A DNA stretch of 64,000 nt, from assembly GCF_029360705.1 (NCBI RefSeq), contig NZ_JARKMX010000008.1, positions 991,949 to 1,055,948 on the forward strand, written 5' to 3'. This document shows positions 1 through 11,400 of this stretch, piece after piece (within the stretch, counting starts at the first letter, position 1; every line of letters starts with the position of its first letter). A model generated the notes under the pieces. That model had not been told where the DNA came from. It did no database searches and saw only the letters and a program-made list of their open reading frames with translations. The translations under genes and the position numbers were made by a program. The DNA comes from Paraflavitalea pollutisoli. Its GTDB lineage: Bacteria; Bacteroidota; Bacteroidia; Chitinophagales; Chitinophagaceae.

Positions 1-195
1 CATGTCACTCGTTCCATCCAAGTCACCGGTATCATCATCAACACATTCACAGCCTCCATAGCAGCAAAAAACTGCGCTGCAAAGGTATTGCGGCAAGCCA
101 TGCTGCACAGCCACCAAAAGGTTCGGCATAAAGCAGCGGTATTTATTGGCAGCGGGGCCGCCTGCACCGACGCTGGCAGCATAAGTCAGCTTCAT
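1..195 (-). CDS. Partial hypothetical protein, runs off the left edge
   Basis: An ATG at 195 (minus) opens a frame of 65 codons without a stop that continues beyond base 1. The visible part contains a cluster of cysteines followed by an acidic D/G stretch (around residues 44-64: FCCYGGCECVDDDTGDLDG). The codon mix is plausible for coding, but no family is recognised. It is divergent from the small plus-strand ORF that begins at 300, with about 100 bases between them where promoters could lie. The open frame could be chance, since the opposite strand is also open here. The left flank is needed to decide. Confidence 0.35.
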   Translation of the reverse strand, partial: MKLTYAASVGAGGPAANKYRCFMPNLLVAVQHGLPQYLCSAVFCCYGGCECVDDDTGDLDGTSDM

Positions 196-299
196 TATTC
201 CACGCATTTATTCCGCGTTCCTTTTGGTTGGGCGCGCATGCCGCAATGTAGCAGCCTTGCAGCTTTAGCTGCGCATTTTTCACTACAACTATTACTTCT

Positions 300-488
300 A
301 TGAAAGTTTACCTCGTTGCTTCCACCACTACCTGCCTCGTCGGCATCGAGCAGTGCCGCGCGTACATCGTATTCGATGCCCAGCAGGCAGCCTTCCTGCA
401 GCAGTTTGCCGGCCGCGTCCTGCAGGATTATGGCTGCTTCAGTACCCTGCCGCCGGTTGCTATCCATGTCTACAATAAGGGCAGCTAG
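300..488 (+). CDS. Small hypothetical protein (62 aa)
   Basis: An ORF of 62 codons whose third positions are mostly G or C, as in the surrounding genes. The product is a compact mixed hydrophobic protein with several cysteines and no signal peptide or membrane segment. No family is recognised. Its stop codon (486-488) lies in the loop of a terminator-like hairpin, which supports it being a genuine 3' end. There is no clear ribosome binding site, which is normal for this phylum. A 90-codon minus-strand ORF overlaps it (195-467) and is the competing reading; codon use favours the plus strand. Confidence 0.4.
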   Translation: MKVYLVASTTTCLVGIEQCRAYIVFDAQQAAFLQQFAGRVLQDYGCFSTLPPVAIHVYNKGS

Positions 489-499
489 CCCTTATTTTG
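474..499 (+). terminator. Rho-independent terminator-like hairpin
   Basis: Perfect 9-bp stem: AATAAGGGC (474-482) pairs with GCCCTTATT (488-496) around a 5-base loop, followed by a short T run on the plus strand. It coincides with the stop codon of the 62-aa ORF. The stem could also act weakly in the opposite direction. Confidence 0.6.
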
Positions 500-512
500 T
501 AACCCGCACAGT

Positions 513-520
513 TATCTTTG
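513..520 (+). promoter_or_regulatory. Candidate -7 box (TATCTTTG) for the transposase
   Basis: Exact match to the Bacteroidota -7 consensus TAnnTTTG, 18 bases before the ATG at 539. No TTTG-like -33 element sits at the usual 19-21 base spacing, so this rests on the -7 box alone. Confidence 0.3.
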
Positions 521-538
521 CTAATAATCCGATGAATC

Positions 539-1830
539 GTGCGCATTTCTACCCTCCCCTGTCCTGTTGCGAAAAAGCAATCTTATCACCCCTTTGTCTT
601 GTTAGGTTTTTACCTGAGCATATTACCTACAGAGTTACTAGAACGCATCCCCTCCTCTACCCGGCATGACTGGAAACAAAAGAATTCTTCGTTGCTGTTC
701 GGCTACGACTGGTACTTGCAAAACCAGTCTTCGTTTACCGTTATGCAGCAAGTGTACAACAATAAAAAGTTGTTGAAGATCAACCGCGCCCTACTACGTG
801 TCATTGCCATCAGCCGGTTCATGAAAGCTAACCATACCAGGATCAAAAGCAAGATTGGCTCGGCCAATGCAGTAGTATTGAACAATATCGGAAAGGTGGC
901 CACCACAATACCAGTCAAGATCATTTTAAAATGCCTGCAATTGCCAGTGGGCCACTACCGAAAGAAGCGGCAGAACATCCGCCGCGGCCAATCGATCGCC
1001 AAGCTTTGCCGCATCAAGCATCCGCTTCAATTGCTCAATAAGGAGGTCGCCGCCATCAAAGCCTATTGCACGGATCAACGCTGGCAATTCTGGCCGCTAT
1101 CATCCGTCTACCATCAGATGATCCGCGACCAAGCGGCCATCTTCAAACTCCCCACCTTCTACAAGTATGTTCGCTTACTAAACATACAGCGATCCCAGGC
1201 CCGCCACCGGCGCAAGCATCACCACGTCGGCATCCGTGCCGAGCGGCCATTACAGATTCTGCATATCGATGTAACCGTATTCAGAACGCTGGACAATGTC
1301 AAGAACTATATTTACCTGGTAGTAGATAATTATTCTCGCTCCATCCTCGCCTGGGAGGTCGCTTTGGAATGTCAGGCAAAGTATGTGTTTGAGAATTTAA
1401 AGCGGGTTATCCGGGAACATCTGGAGCCAGCCGGCATTACTTCTTGTCAGCTGATCAGCGACGGTGGAGCAGAGAACTACGGTCCCGTAAAGACCTTGGT
1501 CAACCAACCCCGACAGCCTTATATCGAGCACCTGATTGCCCAATGCGATATTGAGTTTTCCAATCGATGAGCGAGGCGGTCAATAAGCAGCTCAAATACC
1601 ACGACCTGTACCTTCACGCATTAGCCAATCATGAAGCACTGAGAAGGCACCTGACTAATTCCATCCCAGAACGCGACAATAGACCCATGAATGTGCTGCA
1701 TGGTCTTACCCCACGAGAAGTCCGTAATGGCCAGCGCTATAACCACGACCAGCTTCAGCTGCAAATAGACACGTCCAGAATAGCCAGAATAGCAGCCAAC
1801 AAGAAAGCTATCTGCTGTCACAACTTCTAA
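539..1830 (+). pseudogene. DDE-type transposase (rve integrase core), frameshifted
   Basis: Two frames together make one transposase of the DDE integrase/transposase type that is common in Bacteroidota. The first part (539-1570) has a conserved N-terminal block (STRHDW near residue 42), a region matching the helper/DNA-binding part, and the integrase core with catalytic Asp in LHIDVT and the second Asp in LISDGGAEN. The reading frame then breaks at about 1560-1570. The catalytic Glu (SEAVNKQLKY) and the C-terminal NNRP-like tail lie in the next frame (1567-1830). The stop of the first part and the ATG of the second overlap as ATGA. The break lies between the second Asp and the Glu, not at an orfA/orfB junction, so decay is more likely than programmed frameshifting. 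No convincing terminal inverted repeats were seen. Confidence 0.8.
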
Positions 1831-2161
1831 AAACCCTCGTAATCGCAAAAAAAATAAAAAGCACACGTAGTTGTAGAGTTTTCACTTTTTAGCCAACCAA
1901 ATCTGTCTTAAAACAAATAAAAAAAGGTCGACAAAAAAGAAGTGACTACTCCTTTCTTGCCGACCATCATCGATGAAATCCTATTTTTCTGCGTTCCATA
2001 TATCTGGATCGCCAGTCAATACGTTGTAAAGGTTGCCGGCGCAGCTTTTGCCACATTGTGTTTGCGTTCCTCGACCCGAAAATTTGCCGCTGACTTCCTT
2101 CAAATTCCGCATATGGAATTAACTATAATTATTCACCTTCCAACAACCACACTGCAACACC
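1831..2161. other. Intergenic stretch between transposase and immunity gene
   Basis: About 330 bases without a convincing gene. It is A/T-rich just after the transposase stop and holds the minus-strand terminator at 1909-1965. No clear IS end, tRNA or further promoter was recognised in the remainder. Confidence 0.5.
1909..1965 (-). terminator. Rho-independent terminator of the RHS toxin operon
   Basis: Read on the minus strand, GGTCGGCAAGAAAGGAGT (1965-1948) pairs with ACTTCTTTTTTGTCGACC (1943-1926) across a 4-base loop. Every non-Watson-Crick position is a G-U pair, so the stem is continuous over 18 pairs only in the minus-strand transcript. A run of seven T then ATTTG follows. On the plus strand the same positions are A-C mismatches, so the terminator is directional. 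It lies about 200 bases past the immunity gene and ends the operon. Confidence 0.8.
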
Positions 2162-2479
2162 TCAACTGGTGGCTATCCTGGACTTAATTTGTGGCAAATC
2201 AATCTTTTCAAATTGATCCATATAATACTCAGTATCATATACAGCACCAGTAGAATAAATACCACCTTCGTACTTATCAACAATATAAGGAGCGTTTCCC
2301 ATTAAACTATCTGAGAAGTCTCCCGTTTCGATAAATCTGGAACTATTATAAAAGAAAACCCAATAATCATTCTTTTCAATTGTCGCATCGTCAACTACAA
2401 CACAATGAAACTCTTCACTATCAAATTCTTTTATTTTTGTCTCAACTAGCCTTTTCGCGTAAGCTATTGTAAATTCCAT
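2162..2479 (-). CDS. Immunity protein, Imm35/YrhB-like
   Basis: Product of 105 aa, no signal peptide, acidic. It resembles the Imm35 (YrhB-like) immunity family of polymorphic toxin systems: an N-terminal helix ending near residue 20, a WVFFYNS strand near residue 40, a GNAPYIVDKYEGG core around residues 61-73, and a C-terminal segment with YYMDQFEK. It starts 5 bases after the stop of the RHS toxin gene, so the two are co-translated or nearly so. The expected role is to bind and neutralise the papain-like tip of the neighbouring protein in the cytoplasm of the producer and its kin. Its AT-rich composition matches the toxin tip and not the RHS body. Family assignment is by motif recall; position next to the toxin end is the stronger argument. 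Confidence 0.8.
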   Translation of the reverse strand: MEFTIAYAKRLVETKIKEFDSEEFHCVVVDDATIEKNDYWVFFYNSSRFIETGDFSDSLMGNAPYIVDKYEGGIYSTGAVYDTEYYMDQFEKIDLPQIKSRIATS

Positions 2480-2484
2480 AACTA

Positions 2485-5400
2485 TCAGTTTGTCGGAATA
2501 AATCCGAAGTTTACGTATCCATTTAAATTTGCCTGCGTTCCAGTTTGCCCATCCACAAAACTAATCTTACCCTTCTGATTTACAACATTAAATACATGGC
2601 CAACTTTACCGGCACCTTTGTTTCCAAATACAATTCCCATTTGACCCGGCTTACTAACCAATGCCTTTACTTGGTCAATAGATAAGTTATAAACAAACTT
2701 TTTTCCATATTCTTTTTCAATTACCGACAGCAACTTCGGCCTTTCTGTTTTTAATGCAGAGGCTGGGCGTCCCTTCAAGTAATTATCAGTGGCAATAACA
2801 CAATTAACACAGTTAACGTCTAAAGGAGACTTGTTTCTATTAATATTATTCAAAGTAAAATTACTACCATCTGCATTGACAGCTTTGGTATTCGCAACAC
2901 TAGAGCCTCCTGCTGCGCCAGAAGAAACTTCCGCCTCTGCAGCCATTGCTTTTGCTTCCGCCCCAAACTCCGTAGACAACGCTTTCAACTCAGACCTAAC
3001 AAGAGCGCCAGCACCTGCTACGCTTGCCACATGACCTGCAACCTCCCAAACCAACGCAACGTCTTTATGTTTATCTACATAGTAATTTAACCATTCTATT
3101 ACTTTATCATGAGGTACGACTAGGTCTCTAGATACACCTGTTTCGTCTATATACAGATATACAGCATAGTTACTTTGGGGATCATTTGCAAATTCTATGT
3201 ATTGCCAGAATCCGTTCGAAGGCAACTTCATTAAGGCGATAAAATCCTTTGCAACTTCCTCTTTAAGCGTTTCTTTCTTTCGATAGGACCAAACGCCTTC
3301 AGGGCGCACATATATATCTGAAGTAATCGTATTTAACACAGTACCACCTTCGTCCGTATACCACCGTACCGTTACAATGCTACTTTCGTTACCATCTAGA
3401 TCAACCGCGGAAACTGGTGTATTACTTGCAAACTGATATGGTGTCAACATTGGGTATGAACTCGTCAGCGGATCTACACTCAAAAACCTTCCCAACCTCG
3501 CATCGTACACCCGCATACCATAATCCTGCTGACTGCCGATGCCACCTTTCACCTCATTATCATTCTCCTTACCATTAAACCCAAACCGGTATTTACCGCT
3601 AGCGTCATTCATCCTGGCCACCATCCCAAAAGGATAGTAGTCATAAGCAGCCAGCTTTTCAGCCTCATAATAGGCCACTTTTGGTGCGCTTGAATCATTG
3701 TCCAATGTGCCGCCCGAATATACGTGAATTCTTCGATCGCTGATCGTGGTCAGCACATTACCCAGGTGGTTGGCCAGTTCGTACTGCCTATAACCACGAT
3801 TAAAAGTCGATCCATAATAGGGGAATAGTAACCCCGGCCCCTTGGAACTGGATGTAGTATCGTCGATATTCCTGTTATCCGGCCTGATCATACCCAGTCG
3901 ACTGCTGCCATAGAGCTGTATATCATCCTGCATTAAAAGAAGCCTGGAGAGACTATCTTTTGTAGTGGTATCTCTGGAAGAAGTACTATAGGTGGTCAAG
4001 AGATTCCCCTGTGCATCCCGCACATACCAGGTAAAATTCAGCTGATAACCCGGCGGTAGATTAATGTAAGACCTATCCTCCTTATCATACCACAAATACA
4101 TTTTCGCAATCCGGTTGCCCTGTGCATCGTACCGGTATTTGGTCCAGAAAGTCGTGTTCTGATCGGTAATTGATGGATTTCGCTTGATCTCCGTAATCTT
4201 ACCATATACATTCCATTTGATGCTTGTGATCTTCTCCGACTTGTCTTCGATCAGGTTACCGATAGAATCATACTTGTAATTGAATACACTGTCCTGATCA
4301 TCGATATCATACACCTTATCATAAGACTGGCTGCCAAACCGCTCTTTTGGCACATTGTCTCTTACCCGTTGCAGCTGATTTGTACCCGCATAATGCTTGT
4401 AAGTGAGGCTATCCATCGCCCAATAATCAAGATCACTGAGGCTGTGGCGCAGATAACGCTGAATATTGCCATTGGCATCATAACTCACTCTTTCCCGGAA
4501 GCTGGCACCATAACCCCACGCACCATAGCTATTTGTAGCAACGTCAAAGTTTGCGTACTTGTCCTGACCCACATACCGGTTCAGCTGATCATACCGGTAA
4601 TTATAGAAGAATGGCACCTGATTGTTCAATTCAAACTTCCGGATATTGTACAATGCACTGCTAATATTTCCATTGAACAATGGACGGTAGGAGCTGTCAG
4701 GCATAGGCGTGCCTGCACCACGATAGCTCGGGAACGGTGTTACACCGGGCGCAATCGGCTTGTATTCACCATCAAAATAATTGAGCGAGAAGCTCATGGC
4801 ATCCCTGGCTACCCGCTCGTTCGCCGTGCCAGCCTTCGAGTCGCCTCCCATATCATGCAGGTAACTGGCACTGTTCACGCCTTTGAGCCACCCTTGGAGT
4901 GTGTAGGCATAGTCAATACCCTGTACCTGCTCCTGGCCGATGGTCGTTCTGGCCAATGGGCCATGCAGGTAGTACTCGTATTTCGCTTCCTTATCCCAGG
5001 TAAACCCGTCCGCACTTGTCTGTACCTCCGTCAGCCTGTTCTCCGCATCGTAGAAATAGCGGTGCGTCCATTGGTCTACAAACTTCGGCTGGTATTTCAC
5101 CTGGTTGACCTTACCACTGATCAGGTCATATTCATACACGATCTTCTTCCACCGGTTGCCATTCTTGTTCATCAGGTTGGGCCGCATGTCGGGCCGTCCA
5201 TAGTCCTGGAGTAGCGTGTCTACATTTCCATGGATATCGTAACTGTAAATGCTGGCATGGTCAAAGATATTCAGGACCATCCCTGGCACATCTGCATAGC
5301 TCACATAACTAACCCGGTTACGCAGATTTTGTTGTGCGACGGTATTATCCGGAGCTACACCAAAGAAATCAAATGCCTCATCATAGACCGTAGTGGTTAC

Positions 5401-8400
5401 CTGCTCACGATGATTCAACAGTTTAGTATGCCAGTTATTGAACGCAAGGCTGTTACGGGTTAAGGTATCGTCCACTACGCTCACGGTGGTATCCTTGACC
5501 TGTCCAACTTCCGAGATCCTACCCAGGAAATCGTATTTCGTATAACTAAAGTAGCGATTGCCGGCACTGCTCATGACGCGCTGCTTTGCATTTCGGCTCA
5601 GCGCCAGCCTGCCCAGTCTGTCATACCAGAAATCCGTGCGCCCACCATCAGGGCTTTTCTGCGCCAATACCTGGTTCAGTGTATTGTAGCGGTATTGGGT
5701 GGGCATTTCATGCACAGGCGTTTTTGCCTGTCCAAGCCTTCTTGCCGTTGCCACCTGATCCAGCCATACCGAATCATAATTGGGCTTGACACCCGCAGGA
5801 GCGATCGTTTTCACCAGGTTACCGGCCTGGTCATAATAATACAAGGTATAATGGTACTCGCTCACAGTATGCGATACGGTGAAGCGTTCATACTTATAGG
5901 CCTGCATACATTTCGCCGCATAGAGCTGGTCAAATGTACCTTTCAGGGAATCCACATACCGCATGTGCAGGTTCGTGGCAGTATTCATGATGAAGCTCAG
6001 TGAGTCGAAGCAATTGTCGATCTCATCAGTAAACACCACGGGGAACAACGGCTGCGCACGTCCGCACAAGGTGATCGGCGTATTGCTGCCACCACAATAG
6101 TCGGGCTCATAACCCAGCGCGTTGCGATAGAGCGCATTGATCTCCAGCAATGTCAGGCTCGTACCTAATTTGGCATTGAAGAAATCGGTGAATTCGTTCG
6201 CATATTTGATTGAATCCGACTGAGGCGAAATGTTGGTATAGTTGGTTAATGAACCTTGGTTAACCACCGTACTATTGAATGCGATATTCCATTTCCTGGC
6301 GATCAGGGTATTGATAGCGGCGTCGCTCGCAGACGTTCTATTGACCGACAGATTCCAGATATTAATTGCCCCGCTGTCCACTGTAGTGGCACTGGCCAGA
6401 TCGATGATGATCTTGTCCAGTAATGCAGGGGTCATGGTGGGGGTAACCTGGAGGTATAATGCCCTTAGTCTCGGCAACCTGAAGTCCATATTCTTCGCAA
6501 AAGCCGTATCAAATGGCGCAATCCGGATATGATTGATATTCGGGAAGTTCACTGGCAAATTCGGCAGGTATTCGCTGATCGGCCTGATCTGAGAAACAGG
6601 TATGGTTGCATCGTTATCCAACCACAAAGACCGAATATTGCGATTCCCTGTCATGTTCGGCAGCTTATTGTTGCGAAAGGACTGGTAACCGCTGCTGCCA
6701 AACCGCAGGTGTTCAATCGAGTTGATGTCCCCGAAATTCTTGATAGCCGACGCACTGTTGAACGTCGAATCCTGCGTGGCGGTAAACCCGTAACTAAAAA
6801 CGTGCGATGGGAAATACCCACGTATATTCTTTAATCCTACGTTATGACTGCAATCAGTACCGCAGTTAAAGTCAACACGACCGGTACGAATATCGCTATG
6901 GTAAACGGTTATTGTTTTGGTACCAGACACGGAATAATAGTGATTTACTGTATAAGTATACCATCCCGTAAACCGGTCAACAAATTGCTTTTCATAGGTG
7001 CCTGGACCGATAAATCGGTCCGTGTATGTTTTAGCGGTGACCTGCCCTTTCACAGCTGTCCGCTCTCCATCACCAAAATCGACATAAGAACCCGAACCAA
7101 TGCGCATAGACAGTAAACTGTCTGTGGGCACATCAAACTGGAAATACCGCATACCGATGATGCCGTTGCATGGCGTCTTCTGCCCAGGCTTCAGTTGCAA
7201 CCTGAATTGTCCATTCGGAAGTGCAGACAAGGTACCCACCGCCTGGTTCACCGCACTACTGTTCCATACCTGTACAAATGAAGCATTAACCTGCTCCCTG
7301 GTACCATCTACCGTATTACCGATCAGGTTTTCATTAATATCGAACACGCCTTTAGGTCCATCTTGCGGCGTTTTATCACCCGCTATCGTGCGCATCCAAA
7401 GATCAACCGATGTTTTGTCGGCACCATAGAAATTTTTGGCATACTCACTGACGATGGTTTTCAGTTTTTCAGGCGACGGCGCCGGATCACTACACGCATC
7501 AAGGGTTACGCCAGCAGCCAGGAAGATGGCTTCGATCTGGGCAAACGTGTAGCTGGTACCGCGTTGTTGGTTATAGAATTGTGTAAACCTGGTTTGGCAG
7601 TTGGCTGACGGAGCCGGACACATCTGTTCCCTTGGAGGCAATACCATATTATTGGGATCCAGGAAGTCTTCCAAATACAAGACTTTACCCGCTGCGCTGG
7701 TCACCTTCCAGTAATCGACCGTAGCATCGCGTCCATGCATCCCTAATCCGAGAGCTCCAAAGGGCAGAATCGGCAGGTTGCTTTCCCGCGGCAACTCAAG
7801 AATCAACACTCCATTAAAGTACAGCATGTACTTATTGGGCCTCAATTCAGCTCGTATCGTCATCCATTGAGTAAGGTCCGTTTGCGTGCTGGCCAGGATA
7901 TCATGAAATCCTACACTACCATGGTCGCTGCCATAATTTCTAAGTTGGTCATCCTGGAACGCAATCAAGTGGACCCCTGCAGGTCCATTTACTCCCGCAG
8001 CATTCTGCCGGTAGAAAGTAGCAGCCAAACGACCCAGCTGCAGATAAAATACCGTCGGATCTCCCAAGGAGCGGAACCGTGCCTCCGCACTATAACCTCC
8101 ATCCACACAAAAGCCACCGCCAATGAATTGCATATTAGGACCGCTAAAACCAGAAGCCGGTTGTTGTCTGATAGAATCAGGGAGCACAATGGTTCCATTC
8201 TTAACCATTGCCGGCAGGTTTGTAAAGGGTGTTGTTACACCACCTACCTCGTAGCGGTGTATAACATAGTATAAACCTTTCTCTGCTAGCTTAAAATTAT
8301 CCAAGGTCCTTGTCAAACCGTCTGATGTTTCACACGGCATAGGCAATTTCCCGCACTGTGCCAAGTATACGGAATCCATTTGTGCCCCTGAATAGGACTT

Positions 8401-11400
8401 GTTCATCCGATAGTTGAAATAGGCCAGAAACTCAGCCGCGCAATTGAGTTCGGTTTGCGGACAAACGAAATCAGCATCAGGCATAGCGGGATTTGCCGGA
8501 TCATTGTAATCTTCGAAGTACTTCAGCTGATCATTGGCATTATAGATCTTGACCCAGTCAACGTTTCCTAATCTGCCAAACAAGCCTAAAGTCATATTGG
8601 CCATGATAGGGAACGGCGTCGTAACTGGTCTCGCAAATTCTTTTACCAATACGCCGTTGGCATATACATAATACCTCGTCAACGTCATTTTGATCTTGAT
8701 CGTAAACCAGTCAGAAACGTTTGGCGCCACATACACCCGAGGGCTCAATGTTTCCTTCTCTCCAGAAGGATGTTGTACTTCAGTGAGACACAAACCTTCG
8801 GGATATCGACCAAAAGTTGTATTGAAACCATATCCCAGGTAGAATAGATCTCCCCCTTTGTTATCCTCCATAAATCGCATACGCACCTCAATACTGTAGC
8901 CATCCGATGTGCATAGCCTCCGTCCTCCTCTCACTGCTACAGTCACATTATTGAACCATCCAGACGGAATGGCACGTACCGAGTCTGGCAACATGAGTAC
9001 GCCGTTTTGTACAATATCCGGCAGGCTGGTATAATTACGGATTCCTGATGCATCAAATGAGGTCTGTATGCCATGGGTACCTTGGCGCTGTGTTTTATAG
9101 TCGGATAGGATATTCTGCAAACTATCACAAGCAGCCGATGCCAACTGACCGGTACACTGCGACTTGAAGAGCAGGTATTCCCTGGTCGTTCTTGTGAAAC
9201 CGAGACGATAGTTGAGGTACTGCTCGTATATCCTGTTCTTACGCAACTGAACGGAATCATTACCTGGGTTTGCCAATACTGGCGACACCCCAGGGTATTG
9301 TTGCCTGAACGCTGCATCAATCTCTGCAAAACGCTCACAATCCACGCATACATCATTGGTAAAGCACTGGAACACCGGCGGCAGGTTGATGCCCTGGGAC
9401 AGGTAGTCGCATTCCATGTTTCCAAAACCATTTTCTCCGCAAAGACTCAACAGCGTATTCAGGGTAGAATCGGCAATCTCCGTCTGGTACAATTGCTTCA
9501 GGTAATTGGAGAAGGTGCCAAACAGGGCTTTCTTAGGCTTGAACTTCTGATACATCCGCGAGATATTCGAACACTCGCAGGTATCGGGTTTCGAATACAC
9601 CGGCTTGTTGCCGTTCACCGCTTGCTGATCATAGGGCCGTGGCGCCTGGATTGCATAGGCATTGCAATTGTACAGCGTATCCGGTATATTATTGATGGAA
9701 TTGTAATACTTCAGGTATTGCTCAAAACTGCGGAACTGGTGCGTGCTGGACGGCTTTACCGAGCTGGACCCAAATGGATGACCCAGATCGGAACCTTCCT
9801 TACAAATCGCTACCAGTGCAGGTATGATCACTGTCCTGATACTACCTGTGTCATAACGCGCACAAGTCTTCAAGTCGGCCAGCCACTGTGCCGCATAAGC
9901 CTGGCAATTGTCAGTATAATACTTGTTTTGCAGCGCTTCTGCTTCCGCCTTGCTGTTGGGCTGCTTAGGCATGTCAGGCATATCGGGCAGTGACAACAAT
10001 TCCTGGGCATCCGTAAAATGCGGTTGGTGGCCAGTAGCCATGATCTTGGCAGCAGATAAAGAACTGGGACCATCGGGACACTGTGCCTTCAGCCACCTGT
10101 TGACCATGCCCCGTTTCAGTTCGAGGTACAGTTGGCGGTACACTCTCCAGGCCATATCACGTTCTGCTTCACACATCAACGCTGGATTGAATGCATTGGC
10201 TGTCGTTTTGTATAAGTCGAGGCAAGCATTGGATGTATTTATTCCGGGGCACATCACCGTGAAGGAAGCTGTGCTCCACAGGTCCAACACAATAATGGGC
10301 GATTGTTTCGTCACCTGGACCTTCCGGAAATTCTTGACAGAATCACTCAAAGGCGCGAAATAAGGGTACTTCACCAACAGCGAATCCCGTAGGGCGCCAT
10401 TAGAGCCAAAACGTGTGGCATAAGTTCCGGTCTCAAAGGTGGGGTTCAAATAGCCAGCAGCCAGCGCATCCGCATACGTGTCTACCGCTTCAAATTTCTT
10501 GTCCCACTCATGGCTGAAGGTCAGCAGCTCCCATTTATTGAGCTTGCAGAATTCCGGGTGATAAGGCAACAACGCATTGGCCCAGCTGGACTGAAAACGC
10601 TGCGCAAACACCTCCGGGGTCAACTGCTGTGGCGGCACCATCTTACCCACCGACTCATCAAACACCAACGCGGGCTTACCATCACCATCCTTGTAGTCGG
10701 TCACCTTGGTGTAGATGGCAAACGTATCCTTGATCCGGTTGTCTTCGGCCGATTCTATGCGGCTGAAGAAAACCGACAGCCGATCGGTAGTAGCATCGAT
10801 ATTGGCATACTGACCCGAGGAAGGCGTCATATCGATCAACAAAGATTGACGCATGGTTACCGCCGAAGATTGCGTATCGCAGATCTCGTCGCAGGCAGCG
10901 AGCGCTTCGGCATAGGCCTGTTGGGCCATACCTTTGTATACCGCCGTGTCTACATCCTGAATGTTGTTCTTCGTGCGGAACTGTGCCCAGAAGGCGGGCC
11001 AGGGTTTCAGACTGGCACGACAGGCATCGCAGCTCGGTTTACAATTGGCCACAGCCTGCTGTATGGCCCTTTGCTCCACGATAAAAGAGTCGAGCGTACG
11101 GCACTGGTTGGTGATCATGAATACACTGTCACGATAATAATCCATTCCCATACGGCTCACCGACAGGCTCTTGGTGATATCGTAGCTCCCTTCTTCCAGG
11201 AAAAGGTTGAAGTTGAACGAGAAGCCCACCCCATTGTTGGAAATGGTATCGATATTGTTCAGGGAGAAGTTGCGCACCACCGTATCGAACTTGTAATCGC
11301 AATCACCGGTAATGGTGATCTGCAGATCGTACAAACAGTCGTAACAAACGGAATCCACTTTGCAGCCTTCCAGCTTCAGGGACTGCGGGCTCAGGTTGTA

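Noticed and set aside
195-467. 90-codon minus-strand ORF whose TAA overlaps the ATG of the left-edge CDS
   Set aside because: Overlaps the plus-strand 62-aa ORF, which has better third-position G/C use and a terminator at its end. The product has no recognisable features.
539-1830. Programmed frameshifting as in IS3 elements
   Set aside because: The shift is inside the catalytic core rather than between orfA and orfB, and no slippery heptamer of the usual A6G type is present at the junction.
4369-5214. Long plus-strand ORF opposite the RHS gene (281 codons), and similar long antisense ORFs elsewhere
   Set aside because: These are shadows of the GC-rich minus-strand coding frames. They have no start signals, signal peptides or family motifs.
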